A DNA stretch of 64,000 nucleotides, taken from positions 186,001-250,000 of the forward strand of contig OY754475.1 of assembly GCA_963575645.1 (NCBI GenBank). The letters are read 5' to 3'. The position numbers and the translations under genes are program-made. The notes beneath the pieces were generated by a model. That model had not been told where the DNA came from, ran no database searches, and was given only the letters and a program-made list of their open reading frames with translations. Each line of letters begins with the position of its first letter. The first letter of the stretch is position 1. This DNA is from Xanthostigma xanthostigma (lineage: Eukaryota > Arthropoda > Insecta > Raphidioptera > Raphidiidae). Shown in pieces: positions 1 to 11,688 of the stretch.

Positions 1-3000
1 CAATTAGAAACCGTCGAAAGCTCTGTAATTGAAAAAAACGCTCCGAAAGCGACTGATGTTTCGTCGGAATGCCCCATAAAAGCTGAGACTTGTCCGAAAA
101 CCTGCATCGAACAGTCTCACATTCCTCCACGAGATACAGATCAGCTTCTTGAATGTCCTTCGGAAGCGACGACTTGCCCGAAAAATATTTCAGAACCTTC
201 TTTGCCGCAAACGAGTGTACCGATAAGCGAAAGTCAAAGCGGCTCATCGAATTCATTTTTGAACACCGTTCCAAAACAGTGGCAGTCTCAACTCTTGAGC
301 GCGTTAACCGTGGCCTCAGACCGGCCATATTCGCCGTTACCGTTTATTCTCGAAACGGAAGCCACCCAAACGAGCTGTGCATTCAAAAGCGTCGAAAGTA
401 GCAGCTTGCAGTATAAACAGATTGCAGAATCGAACGGCAACGGATTCGTGCCGATAAGCACCGCCGACGCGTCGACCGATTTTCCTCATTCGAAATCCAA
501 AACGTCAACGACTCAATTTACATCGGCCCTGACAATAGCGCCGTCGCAGCCTTTTACACCGCAGCCAACTACCACTTTAGATCCTGTGCCGCTACCGGAA
601 GAGACTGTGCCTTATATTCCAGAAGAGCTGCCGAAACAAGAATCAAAAATATCCGCTACAAAACAAGAATTTAAGAGACAAGAAACCGGCGTAAAGAGTC
701 CGTTCTTGGAAGCTTTGATAACGGCTCCTCCGCTAGGTAGTGAAATTTCCGAAAGTCAGTTTCAACAAGGAAACCTATTGCAAGATCTTCCGACGCCCAA
801 CTACAATGCCACGATGCTTTCTGCTTTAACTACCGCGCCCGAAAGACCGTTCACGCCCGTTTGGAGCGAACAACCGAAGGACTCGGGATCGTATCCGGAG
901 CAACGCGGTGTCAAATCGGCCTTCAAACCCGTACCTCCAAAGTCGATAGCTCCAAGCATCCAGCCACCTTCGATTCAACCGACAACCAGTAAAACTTTTC
1001 CACCGGTTAGCGATAATTTAAAAAATGTTTATAAACCGTTCGTTGAAATAGCTCCGTCGAAAATCGTACGGCAGCAAGAAGCTCAAAGCTGCGAACCGAT
1101 CGAGCAAAACTTTGTCGGCAAGCCGCCGACACCAAAACCGCAAATCGCTAAACCCCAAACTCCGAAGCCGTATTATTCTTCGGCCGGATTGCATAAGCCG
1201 GCAGCGATACCGCATTACCAGCAAAGTCTGAACCAGCTGACACAACTTCCTTCGCAAACACCCGTAAAAACGCCAGATCCGGACACTGTTATCGAACACG
1301 AAAGCATCGAGTCGCACGAATTCCAACAACAAAAAGTAAACGAGTCACAACAACGCGTTGCCGAAAAATTCAGCAGCACTCTACAAAAAAATCAACAGTC
1401 TATTGTTTCTAAAACAGTCGAAGCAACTTCTGTTTCAGTTCACCAACAGTCTCAAATTTCCGTTCAAAAATCTGAATCCCAACAATCAATATCTTCTGCT
1501 AAAAAATCGACCATCACGACGGTTTCTGAAAATGTATTTCCTCAATCGATTCCGATCGTGCAAGTTCCGGAATCGCAAAATCCTGTTCCGTGGAGACGGC
1601 AAAGTTCGAAACCGACTAAAAAATCTCAAATACCTCGAGCCGATGCTCAGCTGCAGGCTTCCTCGTCATCGATTCAAGTCAGCGCGCCACCTGTGATAAC
1701 AGTTCAGACGGAGCAACAGACACCGCCGTCGCAGGCGTTGTTTAAACCGGTTTCCGAAAATCAGTCTTCGTTAACTTCGAGCACGCGTCCCGCAGCGTTA
1801 ACCCCGAGCATGATCAACAATCCGGCTCCGATAATACCGCACTATCAAGTAAATTTGATAGCCAGAGAGCATTTGGCGGCCGAAACTAACATGTACGATC
1901 CGACACATCCGGAAATATCGCGGTCGCCGAGTCCGCATCCAAACCGATCGAGATCGCCGTTCGTGCGAGCGAAATCTCCCGTGCCGAGAAGTCGCAGCCC
2001 TTCCGAAGGACCGCATCTAAGAGCGCAAGCTCCTCGCATCAAGGACGGCAAACAAAACGTCAGCAATATTCCAAAATATCAAAGTCAAGGTTTAGTACAA
2101 AATAGAAAAGATTCGCTGCTCGCTCAGAGCGCAACGACGACTAAGCACGTTCAATTTGGCGGGCCGAGTCTTCGTGCCGAGAAGAGCACTTTTTCGTCCG
2201 AAGAGGAGCGCGTGCAAGGCGATTGTTTGGCGCAAATACAGAGAAAGAAAATTACAACAGAAGAAATCGAAAATTCGCGAAAAATTGTCGAAATCGAACG
2301 AGTTACCGGATCGTTGTCGAGCGTGTTAAAAGTACAAGACGGCGCAATAGCTTCGCAGCAGCAAAAAATTAAACAGGTGCATTCGGCTAAAGGTTTAAAG
2401 ATATACGAGACTTCTTCTGGCAAACCGGTTCCTATCGACTCTCGGGCGGTTCAAACGTCATCCCAGTCCCTGTTCCGAACGCCGCCTCAGATGCGAACAC
2501 TGCCCGAATCTCGAGCAGACGTCCCCGCAAGCGGTGGTCTCATCAAACCTCGTCCGATAACAGGTGTGCCTACTCCGTTCGTTTCCCTAGATTCGAGCCA
2601 AACGCGCCCTTTGAGCGCATTTTCAATGATACCGAATAAAGCTTCCGGCTTCGCTCCCGTCAATCGACAACAACCCGACAGGGCGGTTCCTCCTCCCCCC
2701 GCTTACACAAACCAGCAAACAAATGCCTTGGCTTCAAATGCTAGTGCGACGGCTCCGCCTCCCCCTGTAGTGTCCAGTAATGTGTCATCCGTCCCACCTG
2801 CAGGTGTTCCGAGTGCTCCGTTCAGCGGAGGCGCACCCGGTGCTCCTTTCGGCGGAGGTGCGCCGAGACCCGGCCCTACTCCCGGCGCTATCGGTGGCGG
2901 TGTTAAAGGAAAACAGACGGGGGCCGTCGGTATCGCTCCTCGTCGCGGAAAAGGTATCCTGAACAAGGCGATCGGCCCCGGTGCAAGAGTTCCACTATGC

Positions 3001-5298
3001 GCTCATTGTAACGGACATATCAGGTACAAGAGCGTGCCCGAATACTAACGAATCGTTTTTTTTTTTTGCAGCATGTTTTACAGGCTTTAGCTGTCGTCGA
3101 TGTGTCGCTGTAATAATTGCGTTTTATCTCTGTGTGTTATGTAATATTTGTTGTGGATTTTTTTTAAATTAATAATATATTGTGGTTTTATTGTCATTCG
3201 TTGTTTTTATTAACAGTGCATGCGCGCAGTAGTTCAGCCGACGATAACCAATTATCGACGAATAATATCGACACTAAAACAGATTCTTCGATCGATTCTA
3301 TCAAACCGATTATTAAGTTTTCGGCTCTGTCTAACGGCAACGGAACTCAAAATGGCGTTAAAACGAACGGTTGGAGCTCAAAACAATTCACAGTCGCCCC
3401 GGTCAACATTGAAACGAGTGAATGGAAGCAAAAACCGTCGCCGAGTCTCAAAAATGGAGATATTTTAAAAGTACCCAGTTATTCGGTGCCAAAACCGTTC
3501 GTCCGATTTTCAGACAACGACGACAGTACAGATAATTCGAGCCGAACGTCTCCCGATAGTTTTCAAAGTGCTTTGAAAAGCAGCGACAGTTCGGACGAAA
3601 TGACAAAAATAATCAACAGTCTAAAAGAAATCAGTAAAAGCAATGAAGATTTAACAAAGATGATCGACGAAGTCGTTGCGCCGAAACCAAATAATAATAC
3701 TAACACGAACGGTAGTGCTTTGAGTGTTTTGTCTAACAATAAAGCTAATGAAATCGATAACGACGCCGCCAACACAACGAATTCAAGTAGCAATGTTGGC
3801 AATTCCGCTGTGGCCAGTTCCCGGAAAACTAACTCTAGTATCGCCGCGTTAGGTCTTGTCGACGGTGTCTATCCCGTTTGTGTTGAGTGCAACCGGGAAA
3901 TTACCAGGTAACGTCATTTGTTTTTATCGATGCGATTTCCTCGGGACAGGTACATGCTTATCGAATTATTTTATCTACTCCTTTACACGACGGCGCTACC
4001 CGTCATATATAAAATGAACGAACCCAGCAAAAGGACATGAATGAGCTTTTCGTGTATTTTTAACACATTCGAGTGTAATCGTAAATTTCAAGTTAGCGCG
4101 CCATGTATGTACTTTGTCTGAACGCTTAATTAATGTAAAAATTACCCTCTTAGAGAAAATACAAACTGAACTCGCGTAGATGCAACTCACCGTGCCTATG
4201 TTTCAGGGGTCCGTTCATAACTGCGCTCGGCAAGATCTGGTGTCCCGAACACTTCGTGTGCGCTACCCCGCAGTGCCGCCGCCCCCTGCAAGATCTCGGC
4301 TTTGTGGAAGAAAAGGGACTGCTTTATTGTGAACACTGTTTCGAACAGTATTTAGCTCCATCTTGCGATCAATGCAAGAACAAAATTAAGGGAGTAAGTA
4401 AAATTAAGGGAGTTAGTTTCTCAAATTAATGTTTTTTTCTAATCGTCGCACTTTCTTTATAGGATTGCTTAAATGCAATCGGCAAACATTTCCATCCCGA
4501 ATGTTTCTGCTGTGCTTATTGCGGCAAATTGTTCGGCAACAATCCGTTCTTCCTCGAAGATGCCTTGCCGTATTGTGAAGCAGGTAATGTCTTTAATGTC
4601 GACATTTTTTGAAGTGAAAACTTCTTTAGCGGCGTTGTACACTTTTTTTGTAATGGGTAAAAAATGTTAAACTCGCGTCAGGAAAAGTAAGAACTGGGTG
4701 AGACTCTCTAAGTGATAGTAATTGCCAGATACTTTTTATACAACGTTAGACATCTAGCGTTGAAATATCGTACATAAAAATGCAATCTATGATACAAACC
4801 ATTCTATTTTTTATACGTTAGACATCTAGCGTTGAAATATCGTACATAAAAATGCAATCTATGATACAAACCATTTTAATTACAAGTGTTGCCAATAAAT
4901 AAACAATGCTTCTAAATGCAAAAAATTAAGACGTTAATATTCAAGTTTTCACTTCTGCCGGCACTCCCGGAGTGCAACCCGTCTTTTTTTTTTAAAAGCG
5001 ATCGACTCCAAATCTCTCGTCTGTTTCAGATTGGAATGAATTGTTTACAACGAAATGTTTCGCTTGTGGTTTTCCCGTCGAAGCCGGCGATCGCTGGGTG
5101 GAAGCTCTGAATAACAATTATCACAGCCAATGCTTCAATTGTACTGTGAGTGTTTTGTTTTTATGAGGAAAAGTTGTCGATCTGCAGCTACTATTAAATT
5201 TGCATTGATTTCTTTAACAGATGTGCAAGAAAAACTTAGAAGGACAAAGTTTCTACGCCAAGGGAGGTCGTCCGTACTGCAAGAACCACGCCCGTTAA
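1..5298 (+). CDS. Zasp52: Zasp (ALP/Enigma family), C-terminal part, 5' truncated
   Basis: PDZ-LIM scaffold of the muscle Z-disc and integrin sites; only the C-terminal part is here. Frame 1 is open from base 1, so the first exon starts outside the window. Exons: <1-3023, 4207-4393, 4463-4583, 5030-5145, 5221-5298, all with GT..AG borders and matching phases. The long first exon is a low-complexity Pro/Ser/Gln linker. It has four copies of a motif like SALTTAPERPFTP (near 290, 520, 705, 815) and an Arg-Ser-Pro patch near 1920-2000. Its end supplies the CxxC that opens the first LIM. The later exons complete three tandem LIM zinc domains and end in KNHAR, as in Drosophila Zasp52 from memory. 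The PDZ and ZM parts must lie to the left. Reading past the 3023 donor adds only a few residues before a stop. Confidence 0.93.
3217..3907 (+). CDS. Zasp52: Zasp alternative exon carrying an alternative first half of a LIM domain
   Basis: This exon lies in the intron after the long Zasp exon. It is open in one frame, Ser/Asn/Asp-rich, and ends with a CxxC core (CVECNREITR) like the end of the long exon (CAHCNGHIR). Both exons end in the same phase (AG then GT), so either can splice to 4207 and complete the same LIM domain with different zinc-binding residues. Two acceptors fit: 3217 (good pyrimidine tract, needs a phase-1 donor upstream) and 3230 (weaker, matches the phase-2 donor at 3023). 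Using 3217 after the 3023 donor would hit a stop, so the two exons look like alternatives unless 3230 is used. Drosophila Zasp52 is also heavily spliced. Confidence 0.75.
4606..4977 (+). mobile_element. Dispersed repeat, copy A (in a Zasp intron)
   Basis: Both ends of this intron segment recur in inverted orientation at 49015-49183. It begins with GAAGTGAAAACTTC and has the inverse, AAGTTTTCACTTC, near its other end, giving 13-base terminal inverted repeats. Next comes a GC-rich perfect palindrome, GCACTCCCGGAGTGC, at 4961-4975. The middle differs from copy B and holds a separate tandem duplication. No coding capacity is seen, so this is probably a non-autonomous DNA transposon. I cannot assign a superfamily. 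Confidence 0.7.
4743..4875. repeat. Two-copy tandem duplication, 61-base unit
   Basis: The unit at 4743-4803 recurs at 4815-4875, a period of 72 bases. By eye the two copies are identical. It sits inside repeat copy A in the Zasp intron, in the part not shared with copy B, so the duplication probably arose after insertion. Confidence 0.9.
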
Positions 5299-6410
5299 AT
5301 TAATGCAATATTATATTATAAACTACACGTTGTAGTTGAAGATTTTTTAATATCTCTTTTGCCACGTTAAAGCAAAGATTCTGGCCCGTATTAAATATCG
5401 TTCGGGCCACTTTTTCTGGTCGGGAGAAAAGTGCTTAATGCTTAATAATATATTATATACGTTATGTTTATTTATTTTCATGTTAAAATTATTTTTAATT
5501 CATTTTTAATATTTGTGATTTATTTCAAATCTTGCCCAAAACTTTTATCGTAGAAAATATTTTTAAATTTAATTTTATTGTTACACGTTATTGATGCTGC
5601 ATTGAAAGTGCGTGTTTAAAGTGTCGCCGTTTCCCATTTTAATAACAAATGCTTATAACTCCTCTAAATTATTCACATCGAAGGATTTAAAACGCATATT
5701 TTTTCACAATTAGCCTTTCGGGTGCTAGAATAGTTACCAAGAAGCAGAACAAAACACAGTTACTTAATTTTACTTATCCGACTTTTAGCTTAAAATATTT
5801 ACTTAATTTTTAATATCTTGAGTTGTGACTTGTTTTTCTTCACCTAGTCGATTTTGTTAGATGGAAATTGTGCCAAAAAAAGTTGAATGTGCTTTAAATA
5901 GGTAACCTTCGTTTTGCGTGTTCGAACTTCGTAGCACGGCACAACAAACGAGGGTCGCGCAATGGTTGAATGCGTTGTAGTGATATTTATATATGTTTTA
6001 TTTGTATGTATGTATTGTACAGTCTGGTATTTTATTTAACACCGAAGAAGAAATGACTCCCTCTAATAAACCGTATTATTTTATGCCAGTTATTATTTAA
6101 GTTGCAAAAAATACGATGCGATCAGTAGAGAAGAAGCTGTCTCGGTTAAGAAATGTTCGGATTCTATGTTCGAAAATCAATATTCTTTCGTATTCGAGCC
6201 CAGCAAACGAACATAAACCAATACTGATCGCAATATAATAATTATTATTATGTTATATTTTAAATTTAGCTTAAAAGATGGATTGTTAAAATATAACCCT
6301 CTGTATAAAATATTATAACCAACCCTGTAATTGTGTGTAATTTACCAAGTGCCTATACATATTATTATAAAAATATAATGTTATACAAAAAAATAAATGT
6401 TAAATAAAAG
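5299..6410 (+). other. Zasp 3' UTR and polyadenylation signals
   Basis: AT-rich non-coding sequence follows the Zasp stop. Two canonical AATAAA hexamers at 6392-6397 and 6403-6408 are the likely 3' end, giving a UTR of about 1.1 kb. I saw no second gene here. The 390 bases up to 6800 separate Zasp from the convergent MAIP1 gene. Confidence 0.6.
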
Positions 6411-6800
6411 AAAAGGCGGCTCGATCGTTTTATTTGTATAAAATAAATTGCCTCATCAGAGATAATATTGTTCTACTCAAATTAACTTCTAAATAGAATG
6501 CGCGGTGAATTTTTAAGAGATCACAATTTTGCGTCAATGGAAACTTTATAAACACACTTGTGACTTTTCTAGATAGGTACTATTTAAAACTTAATGTACA
6601 TTATTTTAACGACTCATTTCTGCTTACCGATAATTGTTTCTTTAAGACATTTGTTCACCAGTTTAAAATAACTGACACTTATCAAAGTCCAAAATAAAAC
6701 CGTGCATTTAAAACTGACTGGGCTAACGAAGTTTTAGTAAAGTTGCGTTCACATTAAAATAAGTCAATACGACAATGTTTTTATCTAATAATTATTATTG

Positions 6801-7692
6801 CTATCTTTCTATTACATTAAATTTGTTTACTCTAAACAATGTAATTGTCCATTCGGGTATTACGCCCTCTTGAAATTCTCTCTTGAACCTTCCAAACACT
6901 TCTACAAAAACCATGGCCGTGCGTGAATTGTGCTCTGCCCATTTTAAAGCGACAAATACCAAATCGATTTCGCAAATTTTTTTACCTCAAAACAAAATAA
7001 ATATATAAATTCAAGTGACACGAACAGCGCAAGTTCGTCATAAAATAAAACCGGTACCTACCTAAAATAGTTGAAAATTTTAAGTTTCTCGGGATAATCA
7101 AATGGATGTTTTCAGGTTCTAAGCCAATCAAATGCCTTTGTTTATCAGGCCAAAGTGTTTCTATTTCACGAATTAAACGCATTTTTGCCGTTTTAGTCAA
7201 GAGACCAGCCAAATTTTCAAATTTATTATCTTGAATTATTTGAGTAATTCTTGATATAGCCTAAGTACAGAAAATAAAACGAATTGCAATACTGCGTTCG
7301 AATTTTCGAAAACTGGCATACATTTTGAAACAGACCTGCTGTGTTCCGTAGCGGAACGCTCCTTCGTGAAATTCAGGGTCCCATATTCTCAACAGTTTAA
7401 ATTCCAGCTTGTGTTTGCACCACCTCAGTAAATTTGGAAAATAAACCAACTTTGGCAAAGGTCTTTTCTTTCCTCCGTCCAAGTGAAAACCTCGATAAAT
7501 TGTAAGACGTTTCGTATAATCGCATTTTGAAATATCGTTTCCGGATCTTTTTAAACATCCATAGCACCGTTCGGGGTTTGTTGAAATTTTAAAACCGGAG
7601 TTCAGAAGCTCTCGAGTCAACCATAAGAATGGTCCTGTTAACAATTGTTTGTTGTTTTTATGTACTTGTCTTAAAAATGCGTTGGACGTCAT
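6801..7692 (-). CDS. MAIP1: MAIP1, m-AAA protease-interacting protein (TIM44-like fold)
   Basis: Mitochondrial matrix protein that binds the m-AAA protease and guides maturation of EMRE, the essential small subunit of the calcium uniporter. Three exons on the minus strand: 7692-7336, 7260-7062, 6985-6801, with GT..AG borders and phases 0 and 1, giving 246 residues. The N-terminus is basic and could be a mitochondrial presequence. The middle has the family pattern of an aromatic DPEF/DKEF motif, then a segment on cooperation with KF and a charged helix (DNKFENLAGLL). The end matches the human protein in pattern: FKREFQEGV, P, WT, then a short tail. Human MAIP1 is about 290 residues. Both MAIP1 and MICU1 in this window serve the same uniporter, though 45 kb apart, which is probably coincidence. 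Confidence 0.85.
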
Positions 7693-8104
7693 CTAAAATA
7701 AATCGAGAAAGAATATTTCATTGTAACGATGCTGCAGGATGGTCGGTCAACTGCGAAATCGTCATAAAAACAAAACGTAATTATTGCACCTAAAATTATG
7801 CAAATACGTACTTTACCTCTTTATAATTCATAGAAAAATAGTTCACCAGCTCCAAAACAATCAGTTCTCTTCAGGACTCAGGAGCTCATTTTTATGTATG
7901 TTCACTGTGAACTGACCTTAAGTTAATTGTCATTTCTGATATTATTATGAATATGACATTTTTGTAATATAAAGAAAATGAATTAAATTTTGTGATGTTT
8001 AAAATTGAAAAAAACACTGTAAATTTGGATTAAAATGACCAAATTGGAGACTAATAAATTTTGTATTTTGACACTTTCATTTTAAATTGCTAATGTTTAC
8101 TAAA
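7693..8104. other. Spacer upstream of MAIP1
   Basis: AT-rich sequence with no supported gene. It must hold the MAIP1 promoter and 5' UTR. No clear TATA box was recognised. Confidence 0.4.
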
Positions 8105-8277
8105 TCAATTGTTTTGTTGCGTAATAAAACGTAGGAACTCTGCCAAAGTTTTGACTTTTGAAAACATCCGATTTTCGATTTGTGGGACAAAATACCGCCA
8201 CAATTTAAAGTTTAAATTATTGTGTTCATTTTTACATAATTTAGATAGTTTGATGGGTATTCGGTCCAGCTGCGAAA
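8105..8277 (-). CDS. Possible last exon of an unrecognised gene
   Basis: The minus strand has an open stretch ending in a TGA, preceded at 8278-8290 by a strong acceptor-like pyrimidine tract and AG. The predicted peptide looks like real protein rather than translated AT-rich DNA: it has KLSKLCKNEHNNLNFKLWRY followed by a helical, Phe/Leu-rich end. I do not recognise the family and found no convincing upstream exon between 8300 and 9600. The plus strand is also open here (8109-8390) but looks less protein-like. It could be a pseudogene piece. Confidence 0.3.
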
Positions 8278-9635
8278 CTAAAAAAAATATCGTCTCGTAC
8301 AGTTTCCAGTGCGGAAGCACAAAAATCCAAAACATTATTTTTAAGCTGTATAATTGTTTACAATTTACAAATATTAATATTCAAGGTTAAAATACATAAT
8401 TATGTCTGACTGCTGCTATAAATAATTGGTTTAGGAAATTTTCATAAATAAAATCGAACCGTCACTTTTACAGTCACAACTGACTGATGAGTGGAATCGA
8501 TAAAAAAAGGCTCAACATTAACAAAAAACCAGAACGGTTCTGTCGTTTGAACACATGGAAAATGCGTAGAAACATTGTCTTCACACGAAGGTAAATTCAG
8601 CCATCCTTTATCTTAAATTTAAGTGTGTTATTTCTTTTATTAAAATGTATTAAAATTATATCAATGTTAGAATGTGACCCCCCAGATTAACCTATAAAAT
8701 AATCTAAAAAACTGTTTTGTGGTTAACCAATTATCGAAAAAAGAACGCGTTTTTGTAAATATCTCCGTTCATTTAGTTTAAATTGTCATTTGCTCAGGTA
8801 CCTATGCCGAAGTGCATTAAAAATAATAGAAACAATAAATAATATAATATAGGTACACTACTTGGTACTAATTTAGGATTTTAAACGATTATTTCCTGAT
8901 AATATGCTAATTATAGACGGCGGACAAAATATGTATTGTCGGTAAATTGTAGACATAACTACGTGTTTTTTATTGTTGTTTTGATTTCCTGACCTTCAGT
9001 TATTCAAAGTTTAAAATATTGGTTTTTGCTCTTTAACCCCAAGTTCAAGTATTTTACTGTTTAATCGGTGAATTGTAAAACGATGATACGCGATCAGTAT
9101 TTGCTCATTCTGCATATTTTTCACACAAAACCGATGTCATTGCAAGCCTAGTGAATAGCATTTCGGCGAGAACGGTACCTGTACTTTAGTTAATGGGCTA
9201 CTTTTAATCAAAAAGTCGTATTACAATATACAAGTACGTGATAATAATTTAATGTATCAATACATTTTCATGGATTAAAAGGTTAATTTATTGCCAGTGC
9301 TAAGTACTTAGTATTTATACACCTTAATCATATTTGAGTATCGTCTATACATTTATATATAGGTAGATACAGAACACCTAATCAAATAACAAAAGACAAT
9401 AATAATATTATCTCAATAAGATTTTATATCTCAATTATGCGATATTTGTGTTTGTGCAATTAGTAACACATAAGTATATTATATTTAATAGAATTTTAAA
9501 TGACGTTTAATTAACACGAAATAAGATTGTGTACCCAATTGTAAAATTATTGTTTTTAAATATTTTTTAGCTACTAATGAAAATATCCATCCAAAAATTT
9601 TGTTAAGAGAATATAAATCCTGTGCGGTGTTAAAA
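8278..9635. other. Non-coding stretch before the AGPAT pair
   Basis: AT-rich with no supported exon. An acceptor-like site near 9571 (TTTTTTAG) suggests that the first AGPAT gene has a non-coding leader exon spliced to the coding exon, but the leader exon itself was not identified. Confidence 0.4.
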
Positions 9636-11688
9636 ATGGATCTGTCCCGTTTGAAACGTTCCAGAATCCTGCATTTTTGCTTCGCCGTTACATTTTTTAC
9701 TAGTGGTTTGATAATTAACTTGGTACAATGTATTTTGTATTTAACGTTGTATCAAATTAATAAACCTTTATATAGAAAAGTTAATTGGTATCTATGCTAT
9801 TCCATATTTTCTCGTAAGTATAGATTCTCAAATACAATATAAATTTACGCCTACCGAACAAAATAACAAAGTGGCGATTTCATTTTGCAGAACTCGTCTT
9901 CATGGGAGAATGGTGGTCGAACACCGACGTAGTTTTATATATCGATAAAGAAGAATTCAATAAATATTACGGGAAAGAATCGGCGTATTGCGTTATGAAT
10001 CACTCGTACGAAATCGATTGGCTAATCGGTTGGATGTTGTGCGATAGGATTCAAATTTTAGGGGTACGGAGTATTTTTCGGTTGTAATGTTTTTGTTTCC
10101 GTTGCGTTTTGTTTTTATTTGCGACGAGCTTCTTTTGTTTTTAATACTGTCACAATTTTTTTTAGAACCCCAAGGCGTACGCAAAAAAAAGTATCCAATA
10201 CGTGCCCACGTTGGGTTGGGCGTGGAGATTTTCCGAGTTCGTTTTTCTCGAAAGGTCTTTCGACAAAGACAAGGACATTATCGGACGTCAGATTTCCAAA
10301 TTGAGCGATTACGTGTGGCCGATTTGGGTAATTAATTTAATTTGAAAATAACGATTTGCTGCCGGCAGCCCCGCAACTAAAATTATCTGTTGTTTTTAGT
10401 TGTTGTTGTTCCCCGAAGGCACACGATTCACTCCCGAGAAGCACAAAGTCTCGCATCAGTTCGCAAAAGAAAAAGGATTGCCCGAACTGAAATATCACTT
10501 AACGCCCAGAACTAAAGGTTTTATAGCGAGTTTGCCGAACATGAGGGGCAAAGTTCCTGCACTCTACGATATAGAACTGGCTTTTAAACCGGAAGACGAC
10601 GTAATTATAAACATACGCGATAAATTACACACGAAAATGTATATTTCTAACGAGATCGTTGACTATTTTAGACAAAACCGAGTATGAAAAATTTACTTCA
10701 CGGTAAAGGAGTTATGGCCCACATGTATATGAAGAGAATACCGTTAGAAGAAGTGCCGGAAGATCCGGAGAAAGCGAGTGATTTCTTGCACGAGATGTTC
10801 CAGAGAAAGGTAAACGACACAATAAATAATTGTTTCCCAACTGATCTTAAAATTCTACGAGCATTCGACGTTAATTAATCAAAAATATTTCCAACAGGAT
10901 AAACTGCGCGAAAGCTTCGTCAACACCGGGGATTTTTTCGCAACGTCCGGAGTGAAGCGCGTCGACGGTTTTAAATTGTCCCGTAGGCCGTATTCACTAA
11001 TCAATTACGTTATCTGGTTTACCGTTATCTGCATTCCGATGATGTACGGTCTTATACAATTGTTGATCAGCGGAAAATTGGTTTATTTCTCGATCGCGTT
11101 CGGCATCATTTTTGTTTGTGAGTATTCGATTATTTTTTTTTTTATAAGAACGCGCGAGTATACATTTTGTTTATACTCGACAAGCTGTTCAGATGGGCGT
11201 TGACCACGGGCACACCTCATGACTCAAAATGCTAATCTCGATTGAGTCAAGAGCTTGTAATAAATTCCGCTCTTTGCTGTGGCCAGTATGCAGTTTGTAA
11301 CTAAGAATAACTGTTAATCCTGGAGTTAACCGCGCGTCCCAAGTCTTAGTGATATTATTTAGATAACCAAAAGTACACCTGGGATGACACCGTACAGTCC
11401 TTACAACCGTGAAGAAAACCAAATCATGGAAATCGCTTCTCAAGGTCATTTAAGCAAAAATACAAATGTTTAATTATTCACTTTTCAGTTCGCGTCAGTG
11501 CTATTTTAAGTTCTGTTTACATATTATTCAATTGTTTCTCGAGTCGATGTTTGAGCCCGTTTATGTAGCTATCTTTCTCTCTTTTTATTTTTTCAGTCTT
11601 TACCTTGTTGAACAAAACAATCGGCATGTCAGAAATCAGCAAATCAGCTTCGTCCTACGGTACAAATTCACCAAAAAAAGAAAATTGA
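9636..11688 (+). CDS. AGPAT3/4: 1-acyl-glycerol-3-phosphate acyltransferase, tandem copy 1
   Basis: Membrane enzyme of the AGPAT gamma/delta type that acylates lysophosphatidic acid to phosphatidic acid, probably in the ER. Seven exons: 9636-9813, 9891-10063, 10166-10327, 10400-10600, 10672-10809, 10898-11117, 11597-11688; 387 residues. An N-terminal membrane segment covers about residues 13-41. Catalytic motif NHSYEID (NHx4D) is in exon 2 and FPEGTR is at the start of exon 4. LKYHLTPRTKGF follows, and a C-terminal hydrophobic region sits in exon 6. The tail has SSYG, close to the SSYGNQ end of human AGPAT3. A paralogue with the same exon plan starts 4.3 kb downstream. The ATG is the first in frame and has an A-rich context. 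Confidence 0.93.
11189..11449 (-). pseudogene. Possible coding relic inside AGPAT copy 1 intron 6
   Basis: The last intron of AGPAT copy 1 holds a block that is less AT-rich than its surroundings and open on the minus strand. Its predicted peptide is balanced in composition and ends with SHEVCPWSTPI. I do not recognise it. It could be a fragment of a transposon ORF or of a retrocopied gene. No start codon or splice sites were identified. Confidence 0.2.
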
